Shown here in pieces: positions 1 through 7,773 of a stretch of 50,733 bases of DNA. Under the pieces are notes generated by a model. That model was not told the DNA's origin, searched no databases, and saw nothing but the letters and a program-made list of their open reading frames with translations. Made by a program: the position numbers and the translations under genes. This stretch comes from CAYVBN01 sp964538565 (GTDB taxonomy: Bacteria; Pseudomonadota; Alphaproteobacteria; Rhizobiales; Xanthobacteraceae): assembly GCA_964538565.1 (NCBI GenBank), contig CAZIGW010000062.1, positions 1-50,733 of the forward strand. The letters run 5' to 3'. Position 1 is the stretch's first letter; every line of letters begins with the position of its first letter.

Positions 1-39
1 ACGATCAAGTTCCGCAAGGTGCAGATCAAGCCGATGTAG
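1..39 (+). CDS. C-terminal end of an upstream gene, possibly DUF1080 (3-keto-disaccharide hydrolase) family
   Basis: Only the last 12 codons and a TAG stop (37-39) are inside the window. The residues read TIKFRKVQIKPM, a basic beta-strand ending that resembles the C-terminus of DUF1080/3-keto-disaccharide hydrolase proteins, which often end in an IKFRNIRIK-like strand. The family call rests on this short tail and is tentative. The gene runs toward the tRNA and is unlikely to belong to the T6SS locus. Confidence 0.4.
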   Translation, partial: TIKFRKVQIKPM

Positions 40-249
40 GCGGCAAGAAGGAGGGCGGGCGGGATTGGGCCGCGGCGGCCGGCGCGCGCGCCTTGCTCGA
101 CGGCGGCCGCAGGGGCTGCGAGGGACGGGCAGGGAAGCCGGTGTCCGCGCGAACCGCCTCTGGCCCGACGTGTCGTGCCGCGGGTCGTTTCCGCGCGTCG
201 CTGCCGACGGGGTGCGCGCGCGGTTCGCATGTGCTAGAGGAAGCCGCCC

Positions 250-326
250 GGTCCCGTAGCTCAGCCGGATAGAGCAGCGGTTTCCTAAACCGAAGGTCGC
301 AGGTTCGAGTCCTGCCGGGACCGCCA
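250..326 (+). tRNA. tRNA-Arg (anticodon CCT)
   Basis: The full cloverleaf can be drawn. A 7-bp acceptor stem pairs GGTCCCG with CGGGACC, followed by discriminator G and an encoded CCA. The D-arm is GCTC/GAGC. The anticodon loop is TTCCTAA, giving anticodon CCT. The variable loop is 5 nt, and the T-arm is GCAGG/CCTGC with loop TTCGAGT. The outermost anticodon-stem pair is a G-A mismatch; the rest pairs. Length is 77 nt including CCA. It is a solitary tRNA on the plus strand, and the T6SS accessory block begins about 90 bp past its 3' end, the side where islands usually integrate. No integrase or duplicated tRNA end was seen. Confidence 0.95.
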
Positions 327-419
327 TCGCCCCTCAGGAAGGCCATCCCAGACACCGGATGCCCGAGCCGTGACGCAAGCTCGATTGCGCGGCGCTTCCA
401 TCCCGGCCGCGCGTCGGCG

Positions 420-959
420 TCAATGTCGGTACCTCATCGTCACGATGATCGGCGTGTGCGGCGGTCCCGCGCCCCGCATCTGATCGACGAACCGGTTGTA
501 GGTGCCCAGCGTCTTGTCCCTGCCGACGTTGTTGAGCGGCCGCATGGAGCGGGTGAGGCGCCACCAGTCCTCGACGATGGAAGCCTGCTGCTCGATGTTG
601 AAATCCGTGAAGTCGTCGTTGTCGGACAGATCGTACGGATAGGCCAGCGAGTAGTCGCCGAGGTGGCGGACCGCGAGCCAGATCGCCGAAAGCTTGGTGA
701 TGCCGTGGTAGTACTGCCAGACATGCGTGAACTCGTGGATGAAAGTGCCACGGTCCGAATCGCTCACGCTCTTGTCGCTGAAGTCCGCGCACCAGATCTG
801 GGTCGAGATGAAGGGCAGGTTGCCCGGCGTGATGGAATTGTCGGCGCCGCCCCAGTTATGGTCGTTGGTGGCGACGCTCAGGCTGTCGATCGGAATCGTG
901 ATTTCGAACACCGAGCGCAGGAGCGATCGTTCGCCGGGCGTCAGGCTTCTTACGGTCAC
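420..959 (-). CDS. small HExxH zinc-metalloprotease-like protein (vgr-related type)
   Basis: A 179-aa protein starting at a GTG (959) preceded by AGGAGG; a longer reading upstream has no better start. The N-terminus RSLTPGERSLLRSVF resembles proteins annotated as vgr-related or as toxin-linked metallopeptidase domains, which begin with LTPGE and contain a VHEMTHVWQ-like core. Here HEFTHVWQ lies at residues 75-82, so H75 and H79 would bind zinc and E76 would be catalytic; E123 in NIEQQA is a possible third ligand. No signal peptide or membrane segment is seen. It is the last gene of the minus-strand accessory block behind tssH. Its placement beside a T6SS suggests an effector or effector-processing enzyme, but this is inference. 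Confidence 0.7.
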   Translation of the reverse strand: MTVRSLTPGERSLLRSVFEITIPIDSLSVATNDHNWGGADNSITPGNLPFISTQIWCADFSDKSVSDSDRGTFIHEFTHVWQYYHGITKLSAIWLAVRHLGDYSLAYPYDLSDNDDFTDFNIEQQASIVEDWWRLTRSMRPLNNVGRDKTLGTYNRFVDQMRGAGPPHTPIIVTMRYRH

Positions 960-1024
960 CGCAACCTCCTGTTTCAGGCGCGTTGAGACTGCTGGAGTCG
1001 GAGCATGGCGCGTGCCGCCGCGGC

Positions 1025-1489
1025 TCAGTTGCCTGCGCCGTAGCGCTTCGCGAAGGCCGACCTCATGATCGGAATGGCCTTGTTCGTCAGGTCCTCGGTG
1101 ATGGCTTCCACGCAATCGAGGATCGACCGTTCCGAGGTTCCGTCGGCCGCGGCGTGGCCCGACATCCCGGTGCTGAGCATCTCGGCGCCCTTGCCGCGGT
1201 TTTTTGTCGACTGCGGCGGATAATATTCGATCGACCCCGAGATCGCGCATTTGACCCGGTGCGCCTCCACCTCGACGGAGGAGACCGTCAGCCGGATGGT
1301 GAATCCCTTGGCGTTGTCGAAGCTCTTGGTCGTGAATCCGTCCGCCTTGTCGATGATCCTGACGATCGTCTTTTGCATCAGCTCCTCGGCCTTGGCGCTG
1401 CCGGCCTTCGCCGCCTGAAACACCTTGTCGTGCGGATTGCTGTTGTCCGTATTGATGAAGATGAGCGGGGGTGCTTTGGGCGGAGACAT
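1025..1489 (-). CDS. uncharacterised conserved-looking protein of the T6SS accessory block
   Basis: A 154-aa protein. ATG at 1489 has GGAG 8-11 nt upstream; the in-frame TTG at 1501 lacks such a site, so 1489 is preferred. The family is not recognised. The protein is soluble, without signal peptide or membrane segment. The first part is Pro/Asn-rich, then a helical stretch (about 20-50, rich in K, A and E), then alternating beta-like segments around residues 60-90 ending in IEYYPP, and a helical C-terminus. It sits between the HExxH gene (66 bp away) and the frameshifted M15-like gene, on the same strand. A role as chaperone or immunity partner for a neighbouring hydrolase is possible but unsupported. 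Confidence 0.6.
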   Translation of the reverse strand: MSPPKAPPLIFINTDNSNPHDKVFQAAKAGSAKAEELMQKTIVRIIDKADGFTTKSFDNAKGFTIRLTVSSVEVEAHRVKCAISGSIEYYPPQSTKNRGKGAEMLSTGMSGHAAADGTSERSILDCVEAITEDLTNKAIPIMRSAFAKRYGAGN

Positions 1490-1558
1490 TGGTCGCTCCA
1501 AGCTCGATCGGAAAGCGGTCGCACGCCGGCCGCACGGGCTACGCCGCGCGCGGCGTTC

Positions 1559-2295
1559 TCATCGGTCGATCTCGCAATGAATGTGATCCTGGTGCGTGGC
1601 GCGCAGCGCGACGTCCGGATGATCGGGATGCACGATGAAGCTGCGGTCGCCGATCGAGCTCGGCTTGGCGGCGTCGGCCGCCTCGCCGGTCAGAAAATGA
1701 TAGAGGGCGTAGAAGAATTCCCCGGCTGGCGTGTCGACGTCGAGCCGGAAGTAGGGAACGACCTCGGGCGGCCACACGTGCGCGGTCTTTCCGCTGGGCA
1801 AGGTGATCGGCTGGGCTCCCCAGTCCTTCGCCACGTCGAATTTTCCGCGCCGGGTGTCCGCGCCGTGAAAGTCGAGCGCGTAGCCCTTGCCGTGCCGGTC
1901 GTTCTCGTCGCGGCCGACACCCATGCCGCCCCAGTAGATCGTCGTCGCATTCCATTTGCTCGACTTCAGGAATTGCGCGAGCCGGACGCTGAGCACGGCC
2001 ATGCGCATGTCCATCGCGCCGGTGCGGGTCCAGCTCGCCGCGGCCTTGCTGTCGGGCGTGAACTGGACGCCCGCGATGGTGAGACCGAGTCTGGCGCGCT
2101 CGCCTACCTTGGGAGAGCTCGGCTTGCCGTCCTTGCCGAACGCGATCGGTTTGTCGAGATCGAGCTGGCCGTCGAGGGCGTAGTAGACGGCAAGGTCACG
2201 CGCCTCGGTCTGCGTCAGCGCGCGCGCGCGGGCTTGGTCAGGCCCGCGGGCGGCACCCTGCGCCAGGCTTCGGCGACGGGATCGGGCCCTGACAT
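1559..2295 (-). pseudogene. M15-like peptidoglycan peptidase gene split by a frameshift in a (GC)6 tract
   Basis: An ATG at 2295 with AGGAG upstream opens a frame that stops after 26 codons at 2215. The stop directly follows six GC dinucleotides (2218-2229 on the plus strand). Losing one GC unit joins it to the frame ending at 1559 and gives a continuous 244-aa protein. The second frame looks coding well upstream of its first ATG (2014), which supports one original gene. The C-terminal half has RHGKGYALDFHG and HQDHIHCEI, matching the His/Asp...Asp-His-x-His zinc pattern of M15 (VanY/D-Ala-D-Ala carboxypeptidase-like) enzymes. It could be a decayed gene, a slippage-controlled (phase-variable) gene or a sequencing error. 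The block position suggests a wall-degrading function. Confidence 0.6.
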
Positions 2296-2384
2296 GAAGC
2301 TGTTCTCCTGTGTGATCCGCAGGGCGGGCAATGCGGCCGCACGGGCGAGGCGCCGGCCTGGGCCCGTGGTCGGCGGAACCGTTT

Positions 2385-2810
2385 TCAGTAGACGGTCACG
2401 GTGATCTTCTTCGAGACGAGCGGCGGATCGAAGATCCGGTGGTCGGCATCGCCCATCACGAGCTGCAGCGTGTGCCGCCCGGGCGGCAGGTCGAGATTGA
2501 CCTCGGTCTGACCCGCGCCGAAATGCATGTGATGGCGATCCGACGGGATGACCTCTCCGGGGCTCAAGGGTTCCTCGACGTCGATCAGCAGGTGATGATG
2601 GCCGGTATTCGGCATGTGCGTGCCCGCCGGCGCCACGCCCATGTTGCGCAATCCGAAGCGGCACCAGAACGGCGACTTCACGTTGTCGCCGTCGTGCGGC
2701 CAGATGATGTAGACCTTCGCGTCGGCCGGGGCGGGCTCGGCTCGGGCGGAGGCGAGGGCGGGCATCATAACGGCCGCGCCCAGAATGGCGCGCCTTGTCA
2801 ACTTCGTCAT
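2385..2810 (-). CDS. secreted DUF4399-domain protein
   Basis: A 141-aa protein with start ATG at 2810 and AGGAG about 10 nt upstream. The N-terminus LTRRAILGAA followed by a hydrophobic stretch and ASARAEP looks like a Tat-type signal peptide, so the mature protein should be periplasmic. The rest matches DUF4399, a small beta-sandwich family. Typical features are the early FGLRNMGVAPAG segment, the GHHHLLID strand and the Gly/His-rich HHMHFGAGQTE segment before LPPGRHTLQLV. Its many histidines could bind metal, but no reaction is known for the family. It lies just downstream (19 bp) of the caspase-SUMF1 gene, so the two are probably co-transcribed. Confidence 0.8.
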   Translation of the reverse strand: MTKLTRRAILGAAVMMPALASARAEPAPADAKVYIIWPHDGDNVKSPFWCRFGLRNMGVAPAGTHMPNTGHHHLLIDVEEPLSPGEVIPSDRHHMHFGAGQTEVNLDLPPGRHTLQLVMGDADHRIFDPPLVSKKITVTVY

Positions 2811-2829
2811 GGTCACTCCTGGCTCGGTT

Positions 2830-4791
2830 CTATGGGCTGGTTCGGACGACGCGCAATCCGTGAGTCGGATAGCGGACGTCGGTGTCATAGCTGTCGCGGC
2901 TCGATGTGCGCGAATAGCTCGCGTCGTTCTGCCACGAGCCTCCGCGCAGCACGTGCTGCCGGCAATTCGGTTTCTGCCACGACGAGCCGTCGCCCGGCGC
3001 GCCGACATAGTTGCGGTTCCAGCAGTCGGAGACCCATTGGTCGATGCTGCCGGTCATGTCGAACAGGCCGAAGCCGTTCGGGCCGAACAGGCCGGCCTTC
3101 ATCGGCGCCGATCCGGAAAATGCGCTGCCGCACCCCTTGCACGCGGCCTTGCCGGGCACGACGTGGTCGCCCCACCAATATCTGCTCGTCGTTCCGGCGC
3201 GCGCGGCGTATTCCCATTCCGCCTCGGTCGGAAGCCGATACGTCTTTCCCGTCGTCCGCGACAGCCAGGCGACGTACTCCTGCGCGTCGTCCCAGCTGAT
3301 GTTGTAGACGGGAAGATCATCACCGCCCTTCGGACTGTATCGACAGGCTCCGGCCGCCACGCACGCCTTCCACTCGCCGATCTTCACCGGATAGCGTCCG
3401 ATCGCGAACGGCTTCACGCTCACCCGGTGAACGGGACTTTCCGTCGGGTCGTCCTTGCTGCCCATCTCGAACGTGCCGCCCGGAAGCCGGACCATTTCGG
3501 GACAATGCTCGCAGTCACGGAACGCGCGCTCCGCGCCGGGCGCGGCCTGCGGCGGCGCGAGGCCCGGGTTGACGAACACCGTCTGCTGGCTGGGCTGGGC
3601 CGGTGCGGCGGGTGGCGCGAGCACGCTTGGCGCCGGCGGAGCCGGAGTTGCCTGGTTCAGGCTCGGGGCCGGCGGCAGCGCCGGCTGGGCCTTTGGCGGC
3701 CCGGAAACTGCCGCCGGACTTTTCGCGGCTTCGGAATTCGTGTCGGGCGAGGCTTCGAGCAGCGTCACGTGGCGCTGCTGCGGCTGGCACAGGCGCTGCT
3801 CCGCCACGGCGGCGAGTGACATGAAAATTCCGTTCGGAAACTTCTGCCGATACGCGCGCACGGCCTCGCAATCGTTGGCGGCCTGCACGGAATTCCAGTA
3901 GGCGATCTCGACGTCGCGATCGTCCGCGACCGGGGGGCTGCGCTTCGCCACGGACACGGGTGCGGACGGCCCCGCGTCGGACGCCTCGGGCTTCGCGGCC
4001 GCGACGCCCGACCCGTTCGCGAAATAGAACGTGCGGGTCATGTCGCTCATCTGCTGCGGCCGCTGCGTGTCGTGGGTGAGTTGGCCGACCTGCGCGGCCA
4101 CAAGCTTCAACATGACGGATATCTCGAGATTGGGCTGCGGCAGGTATTTCAGCAGCGCCGACGTGAACGGACTGTTGCGGCCGTCGCCGTCGGCCGCCAC
4201 CTGTCCGGGCGCCGCCGCAAACGCGATCAACGTATCGCGACGCGTCGGCTCGATGCGTGCGAGCCCGCGCCCGAGCGACGCGCTGCGGTTCATCGCGACC
4301 AGGTTCCGGCGCAGGTCGTCCGCAAGCGGATTGTTGCGGCAGGCGTCGAGGAAGACGAGATTGGTCGGGACTTTCGACTCCATCACGCCGATGATCGACT
4401 CGAGCTCGATGGTCTCCGAGGGAATCAGGAATTCGTTCTTGAGGCGGGCATCGACCGATACCAGATAGTTCTTGCCGTTGATCTGCAGCCCGTGACCGGC
4501 GTAGTAGAACAACGCGACGTCGGCATCGTCGAGCCGGCGGGCGAACTGGGCGACCAGCGCGGCGAATTTCTGCTGATCGAGGTCGAGCCCGAGAACGACG
4601 TCGAACCCCAGCCTGGTGAGGGCCGCCGCCATGTCGCTGGCGTCGTTGCGCGGGTTGCGCAGCGCCGGCGTGTTCACGTAGGCGGCATTGCCGACCACCA
4701 GCGCGACCCGCTTCTCGGCCTCGGCCCGACCGGCGCCCATAAGGAGCGCCGTCATCACACCAAAAATGATCGCGAGCCGTGGCAGCATCAT
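2830..4791 (-). CDS. caspase-like protease (C14) fused to a formylglycine-generating-enzyme-like (SUMF1) domain
   Basis: A 653-aa protein starting at tandem ATGs (4791) with GAGGAG upstream. Residues 1-25 form a signal peptide ending AEA. Residues 27-258 are a caspase/metacaspase p20-like domain with the catalytic dyad His100 (YYAGHG) and Cys151 (LDACRNN). A variable Pro/Ala-rich linker covers about 260-425, including a short degraded-repeat-like helical stretch around 295-335. Residues 430-651 are an FGE/SUMF1 fold: RLPGGTFEMGS, RLPTEAEWEYAAR, GPNGFGLFDMTGS and HVLRGGSW. In such bacterial proteins the FGE-like domain is often a binding module rather than an oxidase, and that is likely here. 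It follows the other caspase-like gene and DUF4384 in the same direction and would act in the periplasm or cell surface. Confidence 0.9.
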   Translation of the reverse strand: MMLPRLAIIFGVMTALLMGAGRAEAEKRVALVVGNAAYVNTPALRNPRNDASDMAAALTRLGFDVVLGLDLDQQKFAALVAQFARRLDDADVALFYYAGHGLQINGKNYLVSVDARLKNEFLIPSETIELESIIGVMESKVPTNLVFLDACRNNPLADDLRRNLVAMNRSASLGRGLARIEPTRRDTLIAFAAAPGQVAADGDGRNSPFTSALLKYLPQPNLEISVMLKLVAAQVGQLTHDTQRPQQMSDMTRTFYFANGSGVAAAKPEASDAGPSAPVSVAKRSPPVADDRDVEIAYWNSVQAANDCEAVRAYRQKFPNGIFMSLAAVAEQRLCQPQQRHVTLLEASPDTNSEAAKSPAAVSGPPKAQPALPPAPSLNQATPAPPAPSVLAPPAAPAQPSQQTVFVNPGLAPPQAAPGAERAFRDCEHCPEMVRLPGGTFEMGSKDDPTESPVHRVSVKPFAIGRYPVKIGEWKACVAAGACRYSPKGGDDLPVYNISWDDAQEYVAWLSRTTGKTYRLPTEAEWEYAARAGTTSRYWWGDHVVPGKAACKGCGSAFSGSAPMKAGLFGPNGFGLFDMTGSIDQWVSDCWNRNYVGAPGDGSSWQKPNCRQHVLRGGSWQNDASYSRTSSRDSYDTDVRYPTHGLRVVRTSP

Positions 4792-4987
4792 GGGCTCCTC
4801 GACCGCGGCCAGGACCGCCGGTCACTTCCCCGGTGTCACTCTATCAAAGCCGAGGCCGCATCCCAGCAGGCCGGTCCGGGACCCGCGGAGTTGCCGCCGT
4901 TCATGATTTACAAATTGGTCGCTCGCGGCGCAATTCAGGTTCGATGCGCCCGCCGCTCGCCAAGCCCTCAAAAAGTCTCTCTAAGCC

Positions 4988-5017
4988 ACTATATCAGAAT
5001 GGATTTCCGAACAACAA
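4988..5017 (-). promoter_or_regulatory. candidate sigma70-type promoter before the caspase-SUMF1 gene
   Basis: Read on the minus strand, TTGTTG (5012-5017) and TATAGT (4988-4993) are separated by 18 bp, inside the 287-bp gap between the DUF4384 gene and the caspase-SUMF1 gene. The stretch is more AT-rich than its surroundings. The predicted transcript would have a leader of about 190 nt. This gap is one of the longest within the minus-strand block, so an internal promoter here is reasonable. Match to the consensus is moderate. Confidence 0.35.
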
Positions 5018-5078
5018 CCGAACCCGGTCGACGGCCCTCGGCTGTTCAAAAGGTCTTTACGAGCGGCCGATCGGTTCA

Positions 5079-5765
5079 TCATCTGACCAGATAGAATTTG
5101 GCACTGAACGACCATCGCGGCTTGGCCGGCCGGGCCCCGGATCTGGCCGACGTCAGCTGCAAGGCGGTTGTCGCGCCGGCGACGTACATCAGGGCATCGG
5201 CGCGACCGGCGAGCGACGGCGGAACGTTCGGCAGATCGAGGAATTGCACCGGCTGGTCGCACAGAATCGCGAGCGCCATCGCCAATCCGGGAGACGAGGG
5301 GACGACCAGCGCCGAATCGGCATAGGGGATACCGGGCTGGGGAATCGTGACGACGTGACCGGGATCGAGCCGATTTGAGATCCGCGCATTGGCTTCGGCG
5401 CTCAGCACGTAGTCGGCGCGGGGATAGATTTGCTCTATGGCTCCGGCGGGATCGACGTTCAGCACGATGAGATATCCCGGCCGTTTCGCCGACACCCTGA
5501 GGGTCACGCGCGTCCCGACCGCGAGACCGGCGGCGGGCACCATTTCCAGCCTGAGTCCGGCGTCATTCTCGGCGAAGACCGCCGCCTGCGACCCGCCCGG
5601 AGATGCCTGCGACTGCGCCAGCCGCGTTGCGTTCGGGAGAAACCCGCTGGCGCGATCGGCGGCCGGCTGCGCGCGGCACGCAGCGCCGCACACGCCCGCG
5701 GTCGCCAGCCCGAGGCCCAAACACCGCGCCAGACGACCGGGTCCGAGCCGCCGCATCCCGTTCAC
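5079..5765 (-). CDS. DUF4384-domain protein paired with a caspase-like protease
   Basis: A 228-aa protein. GTG at 5765 overlaps the TGA of the upstream caspase gene (GTGA), indicating translational coupling; ATG at 5756 is an alternative. The N-terminus is basic then hydrophobic (CLGLGLATAGVCGAACRAQ), so it is exported. Residues 70-190 match DUF4384, with LRVSAKRPGYLIVLNVDPAG and IEQIYPR, a beta-sandwich module often found in or next to caspase-like and kinase proteins. No catalytic residues are recognised. The coupling suggests a partner or regulator of the preceding protease. Confidence 0.8.
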   Translation of the reverse strand: MNGMRRLGPGRLARCLGLGLATAGVCGAACRAQPAADRASGFLPNATRLAQSQASPGGSQAAVFAENDAGLRLEMVPAAGLAVGTRVTLRVSAKRPGYLIVLNVDPAGAIEQIYPRADYVLSAEANARISNRLDPGHVVTIPQPGIPYADSALVVPSSPGLAMALAILCDQPVQFLDLPNVPPSLAGRADALMYVAGATTALQLTSARSGARPAKPRWSFSAKFYLVR

Positions 5766-7402
5766 GGCGCCGTAAACAAGCCGATGCTGCCAATTCTCGC
5801 ATCGCGCGGCGCATAGCGCTCGACCATGCGCACGGCCTGCACCGCGGAACGGCGCCCGTTGAGCTGTTGCAAGGCCTGCTCGAGCGAGAGCATGCGCTGT
5901 TCGGACGTGACGGCGACGAGCTGGTCGGCGCCGAAGGGCGCGCGCACCGTCACGGGGAGGCGATAGGCGGCGGCAGATATGAACGGGGAATCGTCGCGCA
6001 GCGGGTAGAGCAACTGCACCGTACCGTCGCTCGCCAGATCGAACAGGACGAGCGCGCGCCCGGCAACGCCGGCGACGTCGACGACGACTTTCCGGTTCTC
6101 GTGATGCACCTTGTCGTCCGGCGCGACGGCGACGACTTGCGGCGACCTCGCCGCGAGGCTCTTGATCGCCAGGACCGCCGCCGCGCGATCGACCACGCTG
6201 GGCAGGTCGCCTTTGTCGACCCCGTAGGCGACGACGTCGCCGCTGGCCAGGACGTCCCGCGATTTCGGATCCCAGACGAGGTCGGCCTGGGCGGCGGACG
6301 GCACCACCTCGATCGGGACTTCGCGCTGCTCCAGTCCGGCGAGCGCGGCCGCCTGCGCGCCGAGCGCGGCAACGCGCACGGAATGGCCCGATGGCGGCAC
6401 GTTGTCTTCGACCGCGGTGATCCGCAGCCGTGGACCTGCCACGACCCGCTGCGCCGCGCTCTCGATCCGGAAGGCGACGTCGGACGCGAGATTCTGCCTG
6501 GGAGAGGCGAGCATCACCGGGTTCTGACGCTGATCGGACAGCTGATAGACGACGGCTTTGACGTTCGTGAACAACTCGCCGAGCGTGGTCCTGCCGTCCC
6601 GGTCGGCATCGGCTCCGCCCTGCAGGGCGCGCGCCACCGCGTAGCTCAACGCTCCGCGGAATCCGGCGACGCCGGGGATGCGCACCTCGGGCGCCTTCGT
6701 CTTGCGGTCGACCGCCGCCAGAAACGCCGTGCGCTGGAAATCGAGCGGCGTCAGATAGGCTTCGGACATCGTGCCGACCGGCTCGAGCCGATCCTCGGTC
6801 AGTGTATAGCGCGGTACCTGCCGGTAACTGAGCTGCGTGGCGCGCGGATCGACCTCGCGCGTGAGCCCGCCGCCGTGGCAGGTATCGGCGACGAACAGCA
6901 CGGACGCGCCGCGCGATTCGAACTGCTTGATGAAGTGGTTGAACTCCCGCCCGATCACCCGTTCGCGCGAGCCGGACGGCGTCAGGGCAAAGCCGGCGAG
7001 GAGAAACACATCGTCCATTCCATCCGGCTGCGAGCCCTTGACCCTCTCGGGCTCCTGCGAGCCGTGCCCGGCGATCGAGAAGACGACAAGATCGCCGGGT
7101 TTGATTCGCTGCGACATCTGCTCGACGGCGCGCAGCAGATTGTCGCGCGTGGCGTCGGCGTCGACGAGCGCGAGAATGTCCGTCACGCCCACGCCGCGCA
7201 ACGCGCCTTCGATGTCGCGCGCGTCGGCGGCCGCTCCCTTCAGCGGCCGGACGTTCTGATAGGCGTCGATGCCGATCACCAGCGCATGCACGGCCTGGTC
7301 CCCGCCGCTTCGCAAGACCGGGCCGGCGGCCGCAGACTGCCCGAACCGCGACAGAAGGAACGCGGCTGCGAGCAGGATCAGGAAGCGGAGAGACTTGTTC
7401 AT
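5762..7402 (-). CDS. secreted caspase-like protease (C14) with EF-hand-like motif
   Basis: A 546-aa protein. The chosen start, ATG at 7402, gives a clean signal peptide (NKSLRFLILLAAAFLLSRF, then AAA); the frame stays open upstream to 7534 but that extension overlaps the small gene before it. The site before 7402 has no strong Shine-Dalgarno. Residues 37-310 form a caspase domain with His113 (SIAGHGSQ) and Cys175 (ADTCHGGG). DADRDGRTTLGEL at about 265-277 resembles a calcium-binding EF-hand loop, fitting the calcium dependence of many metacaspases. The remaining 230 residues are beta-rich, with a DUF4384-like strand set near the end (LFDLASDGTVQLLYPL). It is coupled to the DUF4384 gene by a 4-bp overlap. 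Confidence 0.88.
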   Translation of the reverse strand: MNKSLRFLILLAAAFLLSRFGQSAAAGPVLRSGGDQAVHALVIGIDAYQNVRPLKGAAADARDIEGALRGVGVTDILALVDADATRDNLLRAVEQMSQRIKPGDLVVFSIAGHGSQEPERVKGSQPDGMDDVFLLAGFALTPSGSRERVIGREFNHFIKQFESRGASVLFVADTCHGGGLTREVDPRATQLSYRQVPRYTLTEDRLEPVGTMSEAYLTPLDFQRTAFLAAVDRKTKAPEVRIPGVAGFRGALSYAVARALQGGADADRDGRTTLGELFTNVKAVVYQLSDQRQNPVMLASPRQNLASDVAFRIESAAQRVVAGPRLRITAVEDNVPPSGHSVRVAALGAQAAALAGLEQREVPIEVVPSAAQADLVWDPKSRDVLASGDVVAYGVDKGDLPSVVDRAAAVLAIKSLAARSPQVVAVAPDDKVHHENRKVVVDVAGVAGRALVLFDLASDGTVQLLYPLRDDSPFISAAAYRLPVTVRAPFGADQLVAVTSEQRMLSLEQALQQLNGRRSAVQAVRMVERYAPRDARIGSIGLFTAP

Positions 7403-7442
7403 GACAGGCGCGGCGGTCCGGGCGGCAAGGAAACCTGGCGGC

Positions 7443-7724
7443 TCAGTCGACGGGCCGGTAGAGCACGCCCCACTCGTCCTGCCACAGAGAGCCGGGATCC
7501 TGTACGACGATCGCCGCCTTGATCTCATTGGCAAGCCGGATGGCCGAGCGAAACGCGTCCTTGGCGGGCATTTGTTTGCTGGTCATGTCGGCGGGCAAGC
7601 GGCCGTGCGTGATCGCGGCCGGGCAGGTCACGATCCCGACGTCCTGGTCTCCCTCCTTCATCAGCGAGAGCGTGATCGCGTCCGGCTGAATGTCGTCGAC
7701 CTGCTCGAAGCGGTTCGCTGTCAT
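7443..7724 (-). CDS. uncharacterised 93-aa protein
   Basis: Starts at ATG 7724 with AGGAAA about 10 nt upstream. It is small, acidic and soluble, with no signal peptide or membrane segment. A single Cys lies in VGIVTCPAAITHG. The family is not recognised. It sits tightly (about 40-50 bp on each side) between the secreted NlpC/P60-like gene and the secreted caspase gene, so it is probably in the same transcript. Its cytoplasmic prediction sets it apart from its exported neighbours; an adaptor or immunity role is possible but only a guess. Confidence 0.65.
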   Translation of the reverse strand: MTANRFEQVDDIQPDAITLSLMKEGDQDVGIVTCPAAITHGRLPADMTSKQMPAKDAFRSAIRLANEIKAAIVVQDPGSLWQDEWGVLYRPVD

Positions 7725-7773
7725 TGGGGTTTTCCTGTCGGACGTTGAGAAACACGAAGCTGCGGAGCTCGCC

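Noticed and set aside
26..355. 109-aa reading frame on the minus strand
   Set aside because: It is the antisense of the tRNA, giving the well-known spurious GRTRTCDLRFRKPLLYPAELRD-like peptide.
2385..2810. DUF4399 protein as the missing TssJ
   Set aside because: It has a Tat-like signal peptide and no lipobox cysteine, and its domain is different.
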